Source of the DNA: JBFMFR01 sp040752025
GTDB taxonomy: Bacteria; Chloroflexota; Anaerolineae; Anaerolineales; UBA4823
Assembly (NCBI GenBank): GCA_040752025.1
Contig: JBFMFR010000004.1
Coordinates: forward strand, 124,001-188,000
Length of the DNA: 64,000 nucleotides
Direction of reading: 5' to 3'
Position 1 is the stretch's first letter. The number at the start of each line of letters is the position of its first letter. The translations under genes and the position numbers were made by a program. Below are positions 16,691-24,656 of the stretch, piece by piece. The notes beneath the pieces are model-generated. The model worked only from the letters and a program-made list of their open reading frames with translations. It was not told the origin of the DNA and made no database searches.

Positions 16691-17380
16691 ATGGCCGTAG
16701 ACATGGAACTTGAAATGGTCTTGCGACCCCACCAGTACCCGTTGGCGCCGTACCCGCCCAAGCTGATCACGCTGGCCAACGGCAAGAAGTTGGTGGTGCG
16801 CCAGGCCAAACGCGAGGATGTCCCCGAAATCTTGAAGTCTGTGCATCCCTGCCTGTTCATCGAACGGGATTATTACGATATCGTCAGCGCCCGCCTGTAC
16901 GGTGAGCTGCTGGCCTGGTACCGCTACCGGGTCAAAAGCGAGTACTGCCTGTTGGGGCAGATCGATGGCTACCTGGTGGGGGTGGTCAACGGGCGGCTGG
17001 AGAACGAGAAGGTGGGCATGAGCTACCATACGCTGGCGATCGACCGCGGCCTGCGCATCGGCTCGCACCTGTTTGCGGCCAAGATGGAATACCACATGGA
17101 ATATCTCAACCAGGATTCCGTCTTGATCGTAGCAGAGAGCCCGATCGGCTTCCGGCGCTGGATGGTCGAATATCCATTGGAACAGACCACCATCCCCCAC
17201 GAGCTGGGCGGCGGCGACTCTTACCGCCTGACGCGTGAGATTTACTTCAAGGCCAAGCCGCGCCTGGTGGTGGGCGATCGCCCGGTGCCGCAGGAGCTGC
17301 TCGATGAAGCCGAAGCGGACATCAAGTTTGCCGATGAAGATACCATCCGTGAGCGCATTGCGGGGTTGAAAGGGAGATAA
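16691..17380 (+). CDS. Unknown protein, possible GNAT-like acyltransferase
   Basis: The 229-residue product is not firmly recognised. Residues about 35-150 resemble a GNAT fold: a first strand and helix (VVRQAKREDVPEILKSVHP), a central strand (YLVGVVNGRLENEK), then HTLAIDRGLRIGSHLFAAKM, which looks like the acetyl-CoA pyrophosphate loop and helix, and a later strand (SVLIVAESPIGFRRW). The usual Q/R-x-x-G-x-G/A signature appears only as RGLRIGSHL, so the call is weak. It starts behind CAGGAGA, 43 bases after the cyclase, and ends 4 bases before the thiolase-like gene, so it belongs to the operon. It may act on CoA intermediates together with the next two genes. Confidence 0.55.
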   Translation: MAVDMELEMVLRPHQYPLAPYPPKLITLANGKKLVVRQAKREDVPEILKSVHPCLFIERDYYDIVSARLYGELLAWYRYRVKSEYCLLGQIDGYLVGVVNGRLENEKVGMSYHTLAIDRGLRIGSHLFAAKMEYHMEYLNQDSVLIVAESPIGFRRWMVEYPLEQTTIPHELGGGDSYRLTREIYFKAKPRLVVGDRPVPQELLDEAEADIKFADEDTIRERIAGLKGR

Positions 17381-17384
17381 GACC

Positions 17385-18590
17385 ATGAGAGACGTTGCGA
17401 TTATCGGCGCCGGCATGATCCCCTTCGGGCGGCGCGACGAGGACAGCCTGCTGGATATGCTGGCCTACGCCTCGCTCAAGGCCCTGGAAGACGCCGGCAT
17501 GCTCGGCCCCTCCGGGCAAGACAAAACCGTGGACGCCGTGGTCGTTGGCAACATGGGCGCTGGCATGCTCCAGCACCAATCCTCGATCGCCAGCTCGCTG
17601 GTCGACCGCCTCAGCCTGCTGCCCGCCGCTGCCGAGGCGGTCGAGAACGGCCCCGCCTCGGGCGGCTCGGCCGTCAAGACCGGGCTGCTGGCCGTCGCCT
17701 CCGGCTACTACGATTACGTCCTGGTAGTGGGCGGTGAGAAGATGCGCGAGGTGACCGGCTGGCGCGCCACCGACTTTGTGGCGACCATGACCCACCCGCA
17801 GGCCGAATACCCCTACGGTATCACCCTGCCGGGCATGGCCGGCATGTTCACCCGCCTGTACATGGAAAAGTACGGCGTGACGCGTGAGCACCTGCTGTCG
17901 ATCTCGATCAAGAACCAGGAGATGGGCACGCTCAACCCTTATGCTCACGTAGAGATGGCCCTCGACCTGGAAGGCATCTATACCAGCCCGCACGCCGTGG
18001 TCAACAACCCCGTCGCAGCCGACCCGCTGCACCTGTACGATATGTGCCCGGTCAGCGACGGGGCCGCCGCCATCGTCATTTGCCCGCTCGAGCTGGCCAG
18101 GAAACACAGCAAGCCGCCCGTGCTCATCGCCGGCTTCGGCCAGGCCACCGACACGCACACGCTGCAAGAGCGCGACGACCCCACCGACCTGAAAGCCGTC
18201 ACCCTGGCGGCCCAACAGGCCTTCGAGCGCGCCAAGCTCAAACCGGCCGACATCCACGTGGCCGAGCTGCACGACGCCTTCACCATCCTGGAGATCGCCG
18301 AGAGCGAGCACGTCGGCTTTTTCAAGAAGGGCGAGGGCGGCAAGGCCGCCCTGGCCGGCAAGACCCGCCTGGGTGGGCAGATCCCCATCAACCTTTCCGG
18401 CGGCCTCAAAGCCCGCGGCCATCCCGTGGGCGCTACCGGCGTAGCCCAGGTCGTCGATCTCACCTGGCAGTTGCGCCACGAACTGCCCAAGAACCGCCAG
18501 GTCAAGAACGCCGTCAACGGCTTCAGCATCAACTTCGGCGGCTTTGGCAACAACGTCGTGGCTTTCGTGCTCAAGAGGGTGCAGTCATGA
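17385..18590 (+). CDS. Thiolase-fold protein lacking the nucleophilic cysteine
   Basis: The 401-residue product has the SCP-x/archaeal-type thiolase architecture. It keeps His296 (ELHDAFTILE) and His346 (LKARGHPVGATG). At the position of the acyl-accepting cysteine, where relatives read E-x-A-C-A-S-G-G, this protein reads ENGPASGG with Pro90; the codon CCC at 17652-17654 is unambiguous in the sequence given. It therefore should not form the normal acyl-enzyme. Its stop overlaps the start of a DUF35 gene (ATGA), the usual partner arrangement. PhlC of the phloroglucinol acyltransferase is also a thiolase-fold protein with a DUF35 partner in non-classical chemistry. A C-C or C-N acyl transfer or a structural role is possible. 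Confidence 0.86.
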   Translation: MRDVAIIGAGMIPFGRRDEDSLLDMLAYASLKALEDAGMLGPSGQDKTVDAVVVGNMGAGMLQHQSSIASSLVDRLSLLPAAAEAVENGPASGGSAVKTGLLAVASGYYDYVLVVGGEKMREVTGWRATDFVATMTHPQAEYPYGITLPGMAGMFTRLYMEKYGVTREHLLSISIKNQEMGTLNPYAHVEMALDLEGIYTSPHAVVNNPVAADPLHLYDMCPVSDGAAAIVICPLELARKHSKPPVLIAGFGQATDTHTLQERDDPTDLKAVTLAAQQAFERAKLKPADIHVAELHDAFTILEIAESEHVGFFKKGEGGKAALAGKTRLGGQIPINLSGGLKARGHPVGATGVAQVVDLTWQLRHELPKNRQVKNAVNGFSINFGGFGNNVVAFVLKRVQS

Positions 18591-18943
18591 AAAAACCGAT
18601 CGAGATCGTCGCTTACAAATGTAAGAAATGTGGCAAGGTGCACTACCCCTTCCACGACCGCTGCCTGGGCTGCAAGGGCCAGGAGTTCGAGAAGATCGCC
18701 CCGCAGGGCGAGGCGCGCTTGCTCACCTACACCCAGATCTTCAACCTGCCCTGGGGCTTCGACCAGCGCTACCTGGTGCTGGGCGTAGCCGAGTTCGAGA
18801 ACGGCGTCAAGGCCATGGGCCAGATCAAAGCCGACTCGCTGGACGGCCTGAAAGTGGGCATGCCAGTCCACCCCGTCTGGGAGCCCGTGCGCGTCACCCA
18901 CGGCGAAGACGTTTACGGCCTGAAGTTCGAGCCATTGGCATAA
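18587..18943 (+). CDS. DUF35 zinc-ribbon/OB-fold partner of the thiolase-like protein
   Basis: The 118-residue product has a rubredoxin-like zinc ribbon with Cys12, Cys15, Cys26 and Cys29 (YKCKKCGKVHYPFHDRCLGC), then an OB-fold (GEARLLTYTQIFNLP, YLVLGVAEFENGVKAMGQI, GMPVHPVWEPV). DUF35 proteins bind thiolases and acyl-CoA transferases and help to shape the CoA channel between active sites. Its ATG overlaps the thiolase stop by four bases, which implies coupled translation and a stoichiometric complex. It is the last gene of the operon and is followed by a strong hairpin. Confidence 0.9.
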   Translation: MKKPIEIVAYKCKKCGKVHYPFHDRCLGCKGQEFEKIAPQGEARLLTYTQIFNLPWGFDQRYLVLGVAEFENGVKAMGQIKADSLDGLKVGMPVHPVWEPVRVTHGEDVYGLKFEPLA

Positions 18944-18966
18944 GCGCGGCGAACCAATCGAGATAA

Positions 18967-19004
18967 ATCAAACCTGGCAGGTATAAAGGCTTGCCAGGTT
19001 TGAT
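18967..19004. terminator. Hairpin between converging genes, probable bidirectional terminator
   Basis: ATCAAACCTGGCA at 18967-18979 pairs perfectly with TGCCAGGTTTGAT at 18992-19004, a 13-bp stem with a 12-base loop. It lies 24 bases after the DUF35 stop and 18 bases before the end of the converging gene. No long T run follows, so the mechanism may not be fully intrinsic. Confidence 0.65.
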
Positions 19005-19021
19005 GATTGTAGAGCAACCCT

Positions 19022-19549
19022 TTATTTATTTTGTTTTGCTGGCAGCCGCTCCGATTCCCTCAATTCAGGATGATACGCCAGAATCAGTTGTTCCCAGGGT
19101 TCATACACACATCTGCGGAAGTTTCCGCTTTTACGGCGATCAAAGAACCAACATAATCCGCGTAAATAGTCACACCAGGAAGCGCCATGTTCTGCGATGC
19201 TCTCATTCGCTTGCGAGGCTGCCGCTTTATCAAAATGAGCCCACAATTGCGCCAGGTTATAGACAACATCTGGAGGCAGTGAAAGGATGAAATCCCTGTT
19301 ATCCGAGACGTTCCTGAAAATCTCCTCGTGGACGAAGTGTTTATTCAAATGTTGATGCCACTTGTGATCAATTTGAGCCTTTTCCGGCCGAGGCCCCATT
19401 TCTTCGAGCTCGCGCCTGATCAATGCCAGGAACTTGCGGGCTTTCACCGCATCGAACAGACTCGGAAGCAGCGCCCCGATTGCGAAAATCGCGATGGGGA
19501 TGATTAAAATCTCCAGTACATCCTTCCATGAAGTAAATCCCAGGCTCAT
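19022..19549 (-). CDS. Hypothetical membrane-anchored protein
   Basis: The 175-residue product has one N-terminal membrane helix (VLEILIIPIAIFAIGALLPSLF) followed by a soluble part rich in charged and aromatic residues (REELEEMGPRPEKA-like, HKWHQHLNKHFVHEEIF, WCDYLRGLCWFFDRRKS). The ATG at 19549 is behind a GGAGGAGG box and is preferred to one at 19573. The family is not recognised. It stands alone between a toxin-antitoxin remnant and the converging catabolic operon. Confidence 0.65.
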   Translation of the reverse strand: MSLGFTSWKDVLEILIIPIAIFAIGALLPSLFDAVKARKFLALIRRELEEMGPRPEKAQIDHKWHQHLNKHFVHEEIFRNVSDNRDFILSLPPDVVYNLAQLWAHFDKAAASQANESIAEHGASWCDYLRGLCWFFDRRKSGNFRRCVYEPWEQLILAYHPELRESERLPAKQNK

Positions 19550-19584
19550 AGCGGGCCTCCTCCAGAACAGCATTTCCGATTGGC

Positions 19585-19636
19585 TTCTACTTCTGAAACA
19601 TCTGTAGACAGCAGGCCGGTCAACCTTTGAATAATT
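19585..19636 (-). pseudogene. Remnant of a second RHH antitoxin gene
   Basis: On the minus strand this segment reads IIQRLTGLLSTDVSEVEA, closely matching VVQRLTGLLSTNVSVDDY of the intact antitoxin at 20100-20339. DNA identity is also high around the shared GACAGCAGGCCGGTCAA. It lies just downstream of the PIN gene, so a tandem duplicate of the toxin-antitoxin cassette was probably lost except for this scrap. Confidence 0.6.
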
Positions 19637-19690
19637 CGACTATACTCATCGCCCTTGTCAGGCGATACCAATCCCGGCGGCTGCTGCTTT

Positions 19691-20113
19691 CTACAAGATC
19701 ACCAGCAACTCGGCTGGCTGGATCACTGTCAGTGGTGCAGGTTGGAAATCTTTTACATTGCGCGTCAGCAAATAATCAGCCTGGACGTGCAGTGCTGCGA
19801 TCACCTGGATGGCATCTTCGAAATCCCGGTAGGGCAGGTTCAGAGCCTGTTCGATCGTGCTCTGATCTACTGGAGCGATCTTGAGAAATTGTAACAGGCT
19901 GGTGATAGCTACCCGAGCCTGTTCCGCTGATTTGTCTTTGGCAATCAGGTAAAACAGAGTCGCTGCCGAATGGGCTGCCACCCAGCCCTGAATTTTGCCT
20001 GTCTCCGCCTGCGCCAGCAAGTGCGCCGAAAACTCATAAAACTCGGCGCGTTCCTGAAGGACATCCAGGATAATGTTTAGATCGAACAACACGTTTGGCT
20101 TAGCGCCCGCCAT
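19691..20113 (-). CDS. PIN-domain ribonuclease toxin
   Basis: The 140-residue product is a PIN domain protein. It has the first acidic site in NVLFDLNIILDVLQ (Asp11), the central segment EAL-like helix with DFEDAIQVIAA carrying further acidic residues, and LLTRNVKDF, the strand with the last conserved Asp and Asn/Arg pattern. Such toxins cut RNA with magnesium. The ATG at 20113 overlaps the last 14 bases of the upstream antitoxin gene, the usual arrangement; an ATG at 20143 is further inside it. The antitoxin is the likely DNA-binding partner. A partial copy of this gene lies at 44011-44073. Confidence 0.86.
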   Translation of the reverse strand: MAGAKPNVLFDLNIILDVLQERAEFYEFSAHLLAQAETGKIQGWVAAHSAATLFYLIAKDKSAEQARVAITSLLQFLKIAPVDQSTIEQALNLPYRDFEDAIQVIAALHVQADYLLTRNVKDFQPAPLTVIQPAELLVIL

Positions 20114-20339
20114 ATTTTTCTTCCATGTGTTTTTTGTAGTCATCCACCGAAACGTTTGTGGACAGCAGGCCGGTCAATCTCTGAACGACCGGTGCGTTAT
20201 CCAGCGATTCTGCCTCAACTGGGATGCGCGCCAGATAAGCCGAAACCAGCTCGGTCAGCGTGGTGTTGTGGGTGCGCGCGTAGCGCTTGGCGTTTTCCAG
20301 CAATTTGCGCGGCACTCGAACGGTTAGTTTCGTATCCAT
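20100..20339 (-). CDS. Ribbon-helix-helix antitoxin of the PIN toxin
   Basis: The 79-residue product starts MDTKLTVRVPRKLLENAKRY, a typical RHH strand and helix in which TVRV contacts DNA. The C-terminal part (TGLLSTNVSVDDYKKHMEEK) would wrap the toxin. It follows a GGAGGTG box, and the start at 20339 is chosen over the longer frame because of this and the family N-terminus. It is first in the two-gene toxin-antitoxin operon. The promoter and inverted repeat immediately upstream suggest that it represses its own synthesis. Confidence 0.88.
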   Translation of the reverse strand: MDTKLTVRVPRKLLENAKRYARTHNTTLTELVSAYLARIPVEAESLDNAPVVQRLTGLLSTNVSVDDYKKHMEEKYGGR

Positions 20340-20353
20340 ACACACCTCCGTGT

Positions 20354-20383
20354 GCCGTACAGAATAGCATAATTTTGTACGGC
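20354..20383. promoter_or_regulatory. Candidate operator of the RHH/PIN operon
   Basis: GCCGTAC at 20354-20360 and GTACGGC at 20377-20383 form a perfect inverted repeat, 16 bases apart, flanking the -10 box. This is a likely binding site for the RHH antitoxin. Confidence 0.6.
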
Positions 20384-20389
20384 TGTCAA
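20361..20389 (-). promoter_or_regulatory. Promoter of the RHH/PIN toxin-antitoxin operon
   Basis: On the minus strand TTGACA (20384-20389) and TATTCT (20361-20366) are separated by exactly 17 bases. The antitoxin ATG lies 22 bases downstream of the -10 box. Confidence 0.75.
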
Positions 20390-20627
20390 TCCTCTTTTTG
20401 CCAACAATCCGTTTTCTGAACGCCTTACAGCAATTCCACTGGCCGCTACATCGATAACATAGTTTTTCCCAAAAACCTTCGTGTTCTTGGTGTCCTTCGT
20501 GGTGAAAGACAAACCCTATCATTCAATCAGCCAGCCCTGCTTCGCACATCGGATACAGCCTGGTTATTGGCGCAGGCCTTTGGCGCCACGCCAGAGTCAG
20601 GTAGGGTATAATCTCACCCAAACCGAA

Positions 20628-21779
20628 ATGCACCAACCCTTTCGTCGCACCTCTTTCACCTGGCTGGCCTACTTCCTTCTGGCCTTTTACGGCTACTTCC
20701 TCAACATCCTGGGACCGATCACGCCCTTCCTGAAGGATGAATTACAACTGACCTACACGATCAGCAGCCTGCATTTCACTGCCTTTGCGGTGGGCATGCT
20801 GATCGTTGGCCTGTTCGGGCACGGCCTGGTCCAACGCCTCGGGCGCTGGCGCTCTTTCTGGCTGGGCGCCGCGGGGTTGAGCCTGGGCGGCCTGCTGTTG
20901 ATCGCCGGGCGCACGCCCCTGGTCACCATTGGGGCGGCTTTCTGCATGGGAGTGATCGGCTCGCTGATCCTGCCCATCGTTGCCTCGGCGCTTTCCGACG
21001 AGCACGGCGAACAGCGCGCCGTAGCCTATTCGGAGGCTAACGTGGTGGCATCGCTGATATCCGCCGCGGCTCCGCTCCTGGTGGGCTTTTTTGCCCGCTC
21101 CGCCGGGAGCTGGCGTCTGGCCTTGGGGCTCCCCGCGCTGGCTCCACTGCTGCTCTTCCTGGGCTTCCGCAAGGCCCGGCCGCCTGCGCCAGCCTCATCC
21201 CGGCCTGACCTGGCCTCAGGGCGAAATTCTCTGCCGGGTCTGTTCTGGCTGCTGTGGGTGGCGCTGGTGCTGGGTGTGGCCGTGGAATTTTGTATGATCT
21301 CGTGGAGCGCCGATTACCTGGAGAATGTTCTGGGGATGCCCCAGGTTGCCGCGGCGCAGTCGGTCAGCCTGTTCCTGGCCGGTATGATCGTGGGCCGACT
21401 GGCAGCCAGCCGTCTGGTGCAGCGCTTCGCGCCGCGCCGCGTGGTGAGCGCCTCCGTGTTGTTGGCCGGGGCGGGCTTCCTGGTGTACTGGCTTACAACC
21501 AGCATCCCCCTGGGCCTGGGCGGGCTGTTCGTCACCGGTCTGGGCGTTGCCAGTCTGTACCCCCTGATCCTGGCATTGGCCCTCGGCGCAGCCAGGGGCG
21601 AAACCGTGCAGGCCAGCGCGCGCACCACCCTGGCCTCGGGCGCCGCTATCCTGGCCCTGCCCCTGGTTCTCGGCCGCCTGGCCGACGCCATCACCATCCG
21701 CCCGGCTTACGCGGTGGTGGCGCTGTTGCTCATCGGCGTATTGGCGATCGTGCAACTGGCCGAAAAGCTTAGCGGGTGA
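20628..21779 (+). CDS. Major facilitator superfamily transporter
   Basis: The 383-residue product has about twelve hydrophobic helices and the MFS pattern. The first helix is FTWLAYFLLAFYGYFLNILG, the loop 2-3 motif is GHGLVQRLGRWRSFW, and the second half begins near LPGLFWLLWVALVLGVAVEF with a matching GRLAASRLVQRFAPRRV loop. The substrate cannot be predicted. The ATG at 20628 is at the family start; the open frame from 20481 runs through an intergenic repeat. TATAAT at 20607-20612 may be its -10 box, though no good -35 box was found. It is not clearly part of an operon. Confidence 0.85.
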   Translation: MHQPFRRTSFTWLAYFLLAFYGYFLNILGPITPFLKDELQLTYTISSLHFTAFAVGMLIVGLFGHGLVQRLGRWRSFWLGAAGLSLGGLLLIAGRTPLVTIGAAFCMGVIGSLILPIVASALSDEHGEQRAVAYSEANVVASLISAAAPLLVGFFARSAGSWRLALGLPALAPLLLFLGFRKARPPAPASSRPDLASGRNSLPGLFWLLWVALVLGVAVEFCMISWSADYLENVLGMPQVAAAQSVSLFLAGMIVGRLAASRLVQRFAPRRVVSASVLLAGAGFLVYWLTTSIPLGLGGLFVTGLGVASLYPLILALALGAARGETVQASARTTLASGAAILALPLVLGRLADAITIRPAYAVVALLLIGVLAIVQLAEKLSG

Positions 21780-21853
21780 ATAGATAGGCCTCACGCTGAT
21801 CGAACCGTCGATCTCTAGCACCGCTCCTAATCCATTTCTTATCCGTCAGGTCC

Positions 21854-21882
21854 TTGACAAGATGAACGTTGGCGGATATATT
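21854..21882 (+). promoter_or_regulatory. Promoter of the marR-ABC exporter operon
   Basis: TTGACA at 21854-21859 and TATATT at 21877-21882 are separated by exactly 17 bases. The MarR ATG follows 32 bases later, leaving room for an operator near the start of transcription. Confidence 0.75.
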
Positions 21883-21914
21883 CAAGCCCAATTAACTATA
21901 CAGGGATATTGATT

Positions 21915-22358
21915 ATGTCGCCAACTAAAATATTAACAGAGGTGATCCGTGAATGGTCGGAAGTCTTCATGCAACGCTCGATGCGTGACTTCAAGCGATT
22001 CATGGATTCAACGGGACTATCGTTTTCCCAGATCAACATCCTGATGCGCCTGCACCATCGAGGCTATACCAGCGTCTCGGAGATCGGTGGCCAACTGGGC
22101 ATAACGAATGCCGCAGCCAGCCAGGCTGTGGACCGCTTAGTGGGGCTGGGCCTGATCGAACGGGCAGAGGATCCGCAAGACCGCCGCGCCAAGCGCCTGG
22201 CGCTGACTCAGAAAGGTCATGCTACCATTGTGAACGGCATCGAAGCCCGCAGCAAATGGATCGAAAGCGTCACCAATGCCCTGAACCCGGAACAGCGAGA
22301 AATGATCGCCGCGGCGCTCATCTTGCTCACCGAAGCAGCGCAAAAGACAAATGAGTAG
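21915..22358 (+). CDS. MarR-family transcriptional regulator
   Basis: The 147-residue product is a winged-helix MarR protein. It has the recognition region FSQINILMRLHHRGYTSVSE, the helix GITNAAASQAVDRLVGLGL and the wing EDPQDRRAKRLALTQKG. MarR proteins repress efflux and stress genes and are released by small ligands. The ATG at 21915 is preferred to a TTG at 21909. It lies 57 bases upstream of the two ABC exporter genes and probably represses the shared promoter. Confidence 0.9.
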   Translation: MSPTKILTEVIREWSEVFMQRSMRDFKRFMDSTGLSFSQINILMRLHHRGYTSVSEIGGQLGITNAAASQAVDRLVGLGLIERAEDPQDRRAKRLALTQKGHATIVNGIEARSKWIESVTNALNPEQREMIAAALILLTEAAQKTNE

Positions 22359-22415
22359 ATGCCAATCCTGTGATTTACAAAATTTGTAAATCTTTTTAGA
22401 GGAGTCTCTAGAACC

Positions 22416-24656
22416 ATGCTAAGACTAATTAAGTATTTAAAACCCTACGCCTTTTGGATCCTGCTGGTCATCGCCTTGTTGTTTGTGCAGGCCAATGCAG
22501 ACCTGGCGCTGCCCGACTTTATGTCTGACATCGTCAATGTCGGCATCCAGCAGGGAGGTGTGCCCGACGCCATCCCCGTGGCGATCCGCCAGTCTGAAAT
22601 GGACAAACTGACGATCTTCATGAGCGCCGAGGAGAAAACCAGGGCGCTCTCCAACTACACCCTGGTGGATCAAAATTCCCCCTCGTATGCTGAAAATGTC
22701 AGGCTGTATCCCGTGCTTGCTCAGGAGGCTGTTTACGTCCTGAACGAAATTGACAGTGCGGAGACCGCCTGGCTGAATCCCGTGATGGGCAGAGCCTTTT
22801 TGATCGTTTCGGGCATCCAGCAGGTCCTGGCGGACCCGGCCAGGGCAGCCGCCCTGGCCAGCGGCATGGGCTTCGATCTTTCCAGGCTGCCGCCCGGGAT
22901 GGATATTTTTTCCGTGCTTGGGCAGCTCCCGCCTGCCCAGCTTAGCCAGCTAGGCAGCACCTTCGATGCAAAGTTTGTCGCCTTAGGTGAAAGCATGGTC
23001 GTGCAGGCCGCCGCCGCGCCAATCAAGGCCGAGTATCTTGCCCTCGGAATGGATACCGGGAAGCTGTCTTCCAACTATATTATTCACATCGGCGGGCTGA
23101 TGCTGCTCGTGCCCCTGCTCTCTGGAGCCTGTACGATCATCGTTGGCTACCTGGCAGCTCGCACCGCTGCCGGGCTGGCGCGCGATCTGCGCCGCTATGT
23201 CTTCCAACGCGTTGAAAGCTTTTCCAGCGCGGAGTTTAACAAGTTCTCCACCGCCTCGCTGATTACCCGCTCAACCAACGATATCACCCAGATCCAGATG
23301 GTGGTCATCATGATGATGCGCATGGTTTTCTACGCACCCATCATTGGCACTGGCGGTATTATCCGCGCCATTGGGAAAAGCGCCAACATGTGGTGGACCA
23401 TTGCCCTGGCGGTCGTTGTGCTTCTCGGCCTGATCCTGACCGTATTTTCGATTGCCCTGCCCAAGTTCAAGATCATCCAAAGCCTGATTGACCGGCTCAA
23501 CCTGGTGACGCGTGAAAACCTGTCTGGCATGATGGTCATCCGCGCCTTTAACATGCAGGATTTCGAGGAGAACCGCTTCGATATAGCCAATAAGGATTTG
23601 ACCAGCAACAGCCTGTTCATCAACCGGGTCATGGTGGTGATGATGCCAGTCATGATGTTGGTGATGAGTGGCGTGACTCTGCTGATTATCTGGGTCGGCG
23701 CCCATCAGGTTGCCGAGTCCACCATGCAGGTTGGCGATATGATGGCCTTCATGCAATACGCCATACAGATCGTTTTTGCCTTCCTCATGATGGCCATGAT
23801 GTTCATCCTCCTGCCCAGGGCGTCTGTATCTGGCGACCGCATTGCCGATGTGCTGGAGACTGAACCGATCATCAAAGATCCGCAGGAACCCAGGCGCTTC
23901 GCCGAGCCGTTCAAAGGCATCGTCGAATTCCGTAATGTTTCTTTCCGCTACCCCGGCGCCGAAGAGGATGTTTTACATAATATCAGCTTCACAGCCCAAC
24001 CCGGTCAGACCACAGGCTTGATCGGCACCACGGGTTCGGGCAAATCCACCATCGTCAGCTTGATCCCGCGCTTCTACGATGCCACGGAGGGCAGCGTCTA
24101 TATCGATGGGATCAACATCCGGGAAGTCTCCCAGCACGACCTGCGCAACCGGATTGGATACATCCCGCAGAAAGGCACGCTATTTTCTGGCACAATCGAA
24201 AGCAATCTCCTCTATGGAGATGAAAACGCCAGCCAGGAAGAGCTGAAATTAGCCGCCGATGTGTCCCAGGCCAGCGAGTTCATCTCCACATTCCCAGACG
24301 GCATGCAGACTGAAGTCGCCCAGGGCGGGACGAACGTATCCGGCGGCCAGAAGCAGCGTCTCTCGATCGCTCGCGCCCTGGTGAAAAAAGCGCCCATCTA
24401 TATCTTCGACGATAGTTTTTCTGCCCTGGATTTCAAGACCGATGCAGCCTTGCGCAAAGCGCTCAAGCAGCATACCGGTTCGAGTACCATGTTCCTCGTG
24501 ACTCAACGTATTGCCACGATCAAGAATGCCGACCAGATCATCGTTCTCGATGAAGGCAAGATCGTAGGCAAAGGCTCCCATGATGAACTCATGAAGGATT
24601 GCGAAGTTTATCGAGGCATTGCTTTGTCGCAGTTGAGCAAGGAGGAGTTGGCATGA
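22416..24656 (+). CDS. ABC exporter half-transporter, degenerate-site subunit
   Basis: The 746-residue product joins a six-helix exporter membrane domain to an ATPase domain. Between helices 1 and 2 there is an insert of about 170 residues, as in BmrC/LmrC-like proteins. The ATPase has Walker A GTTGSGKST and signature VSGGQKQRLS, but after Walker B the catalytic Glu is Asp (IYIFDDSFSALD). With the partner encoded next, this predicts a heterodimer with one active and one degenerate ATP site, as in LmrCD/BmrCD/TmrAB. AGAGGAG precedes the ATG. The stop overlaps the partner start (ATGA). A drug or peptide efflux role under MarR control is inferred. Confidence 0.92.
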   Translation: MLRLIKYLKPYAFWILLVIALLFVQANADLALPDFMSDIVNVGIQQGGVPDAIPVAIRQSEMDKLTIFMSAEEKTRALSNYTLVDQNSPSYAENVRLYPVLAQEAVYVLNEIDSAETAWLNPVMGRAFLIVSGIQQVLADPARAAALASGMGFDLSRLPPGMDIFSVLGQLPPAQLSQLGSTFDAKFVALGESMVVQAAAAPIKAEYLALGMDTGKLSSNYIIHIGGLMLLVPLLSGACTIIVGYLAARTAAGLARDLRRYVFQRVESFSSAEFNKFSTASLITRSTNDITQIQMVVIMMMRMVFYAPIIGTGGIIRAIGKSANMWWTIALAVVVLLGLILTVFSIALPKFKIIQSLIDRLNLVTRENLSGMMVIRAFNMQDFEENRFDIANKDLTSNSLFINRVMVVMMPVMMLVMSGVTLLIIWVGAHQVAESTMQVGDMMAFMQYAIQIVFAFLMMAMMFILLPRASVSGDRIADVLETEPIIKDPQEPRRFAEPFKGIVEFRNVSFRYPGAEEDVLHNISFTAQPGQTTGLIGTTGSGKSTIVSLIPRFYDATEGSVYIDGINIREVSQHDLRNRIGYIPQKGTLFSGTIESNLLYGDENASQEELKLAADVSQASEFISTFPDGMQTEVAQGGTNVSGGQKQRLSIARALVKKAPIYIFDDSFSALDFKTDAALRKALKQHTGSSTMFLVTQRIATIKNADQIIVLDEGKIVGKGSHDELMKDCEVYRGIALSQLSKEELA

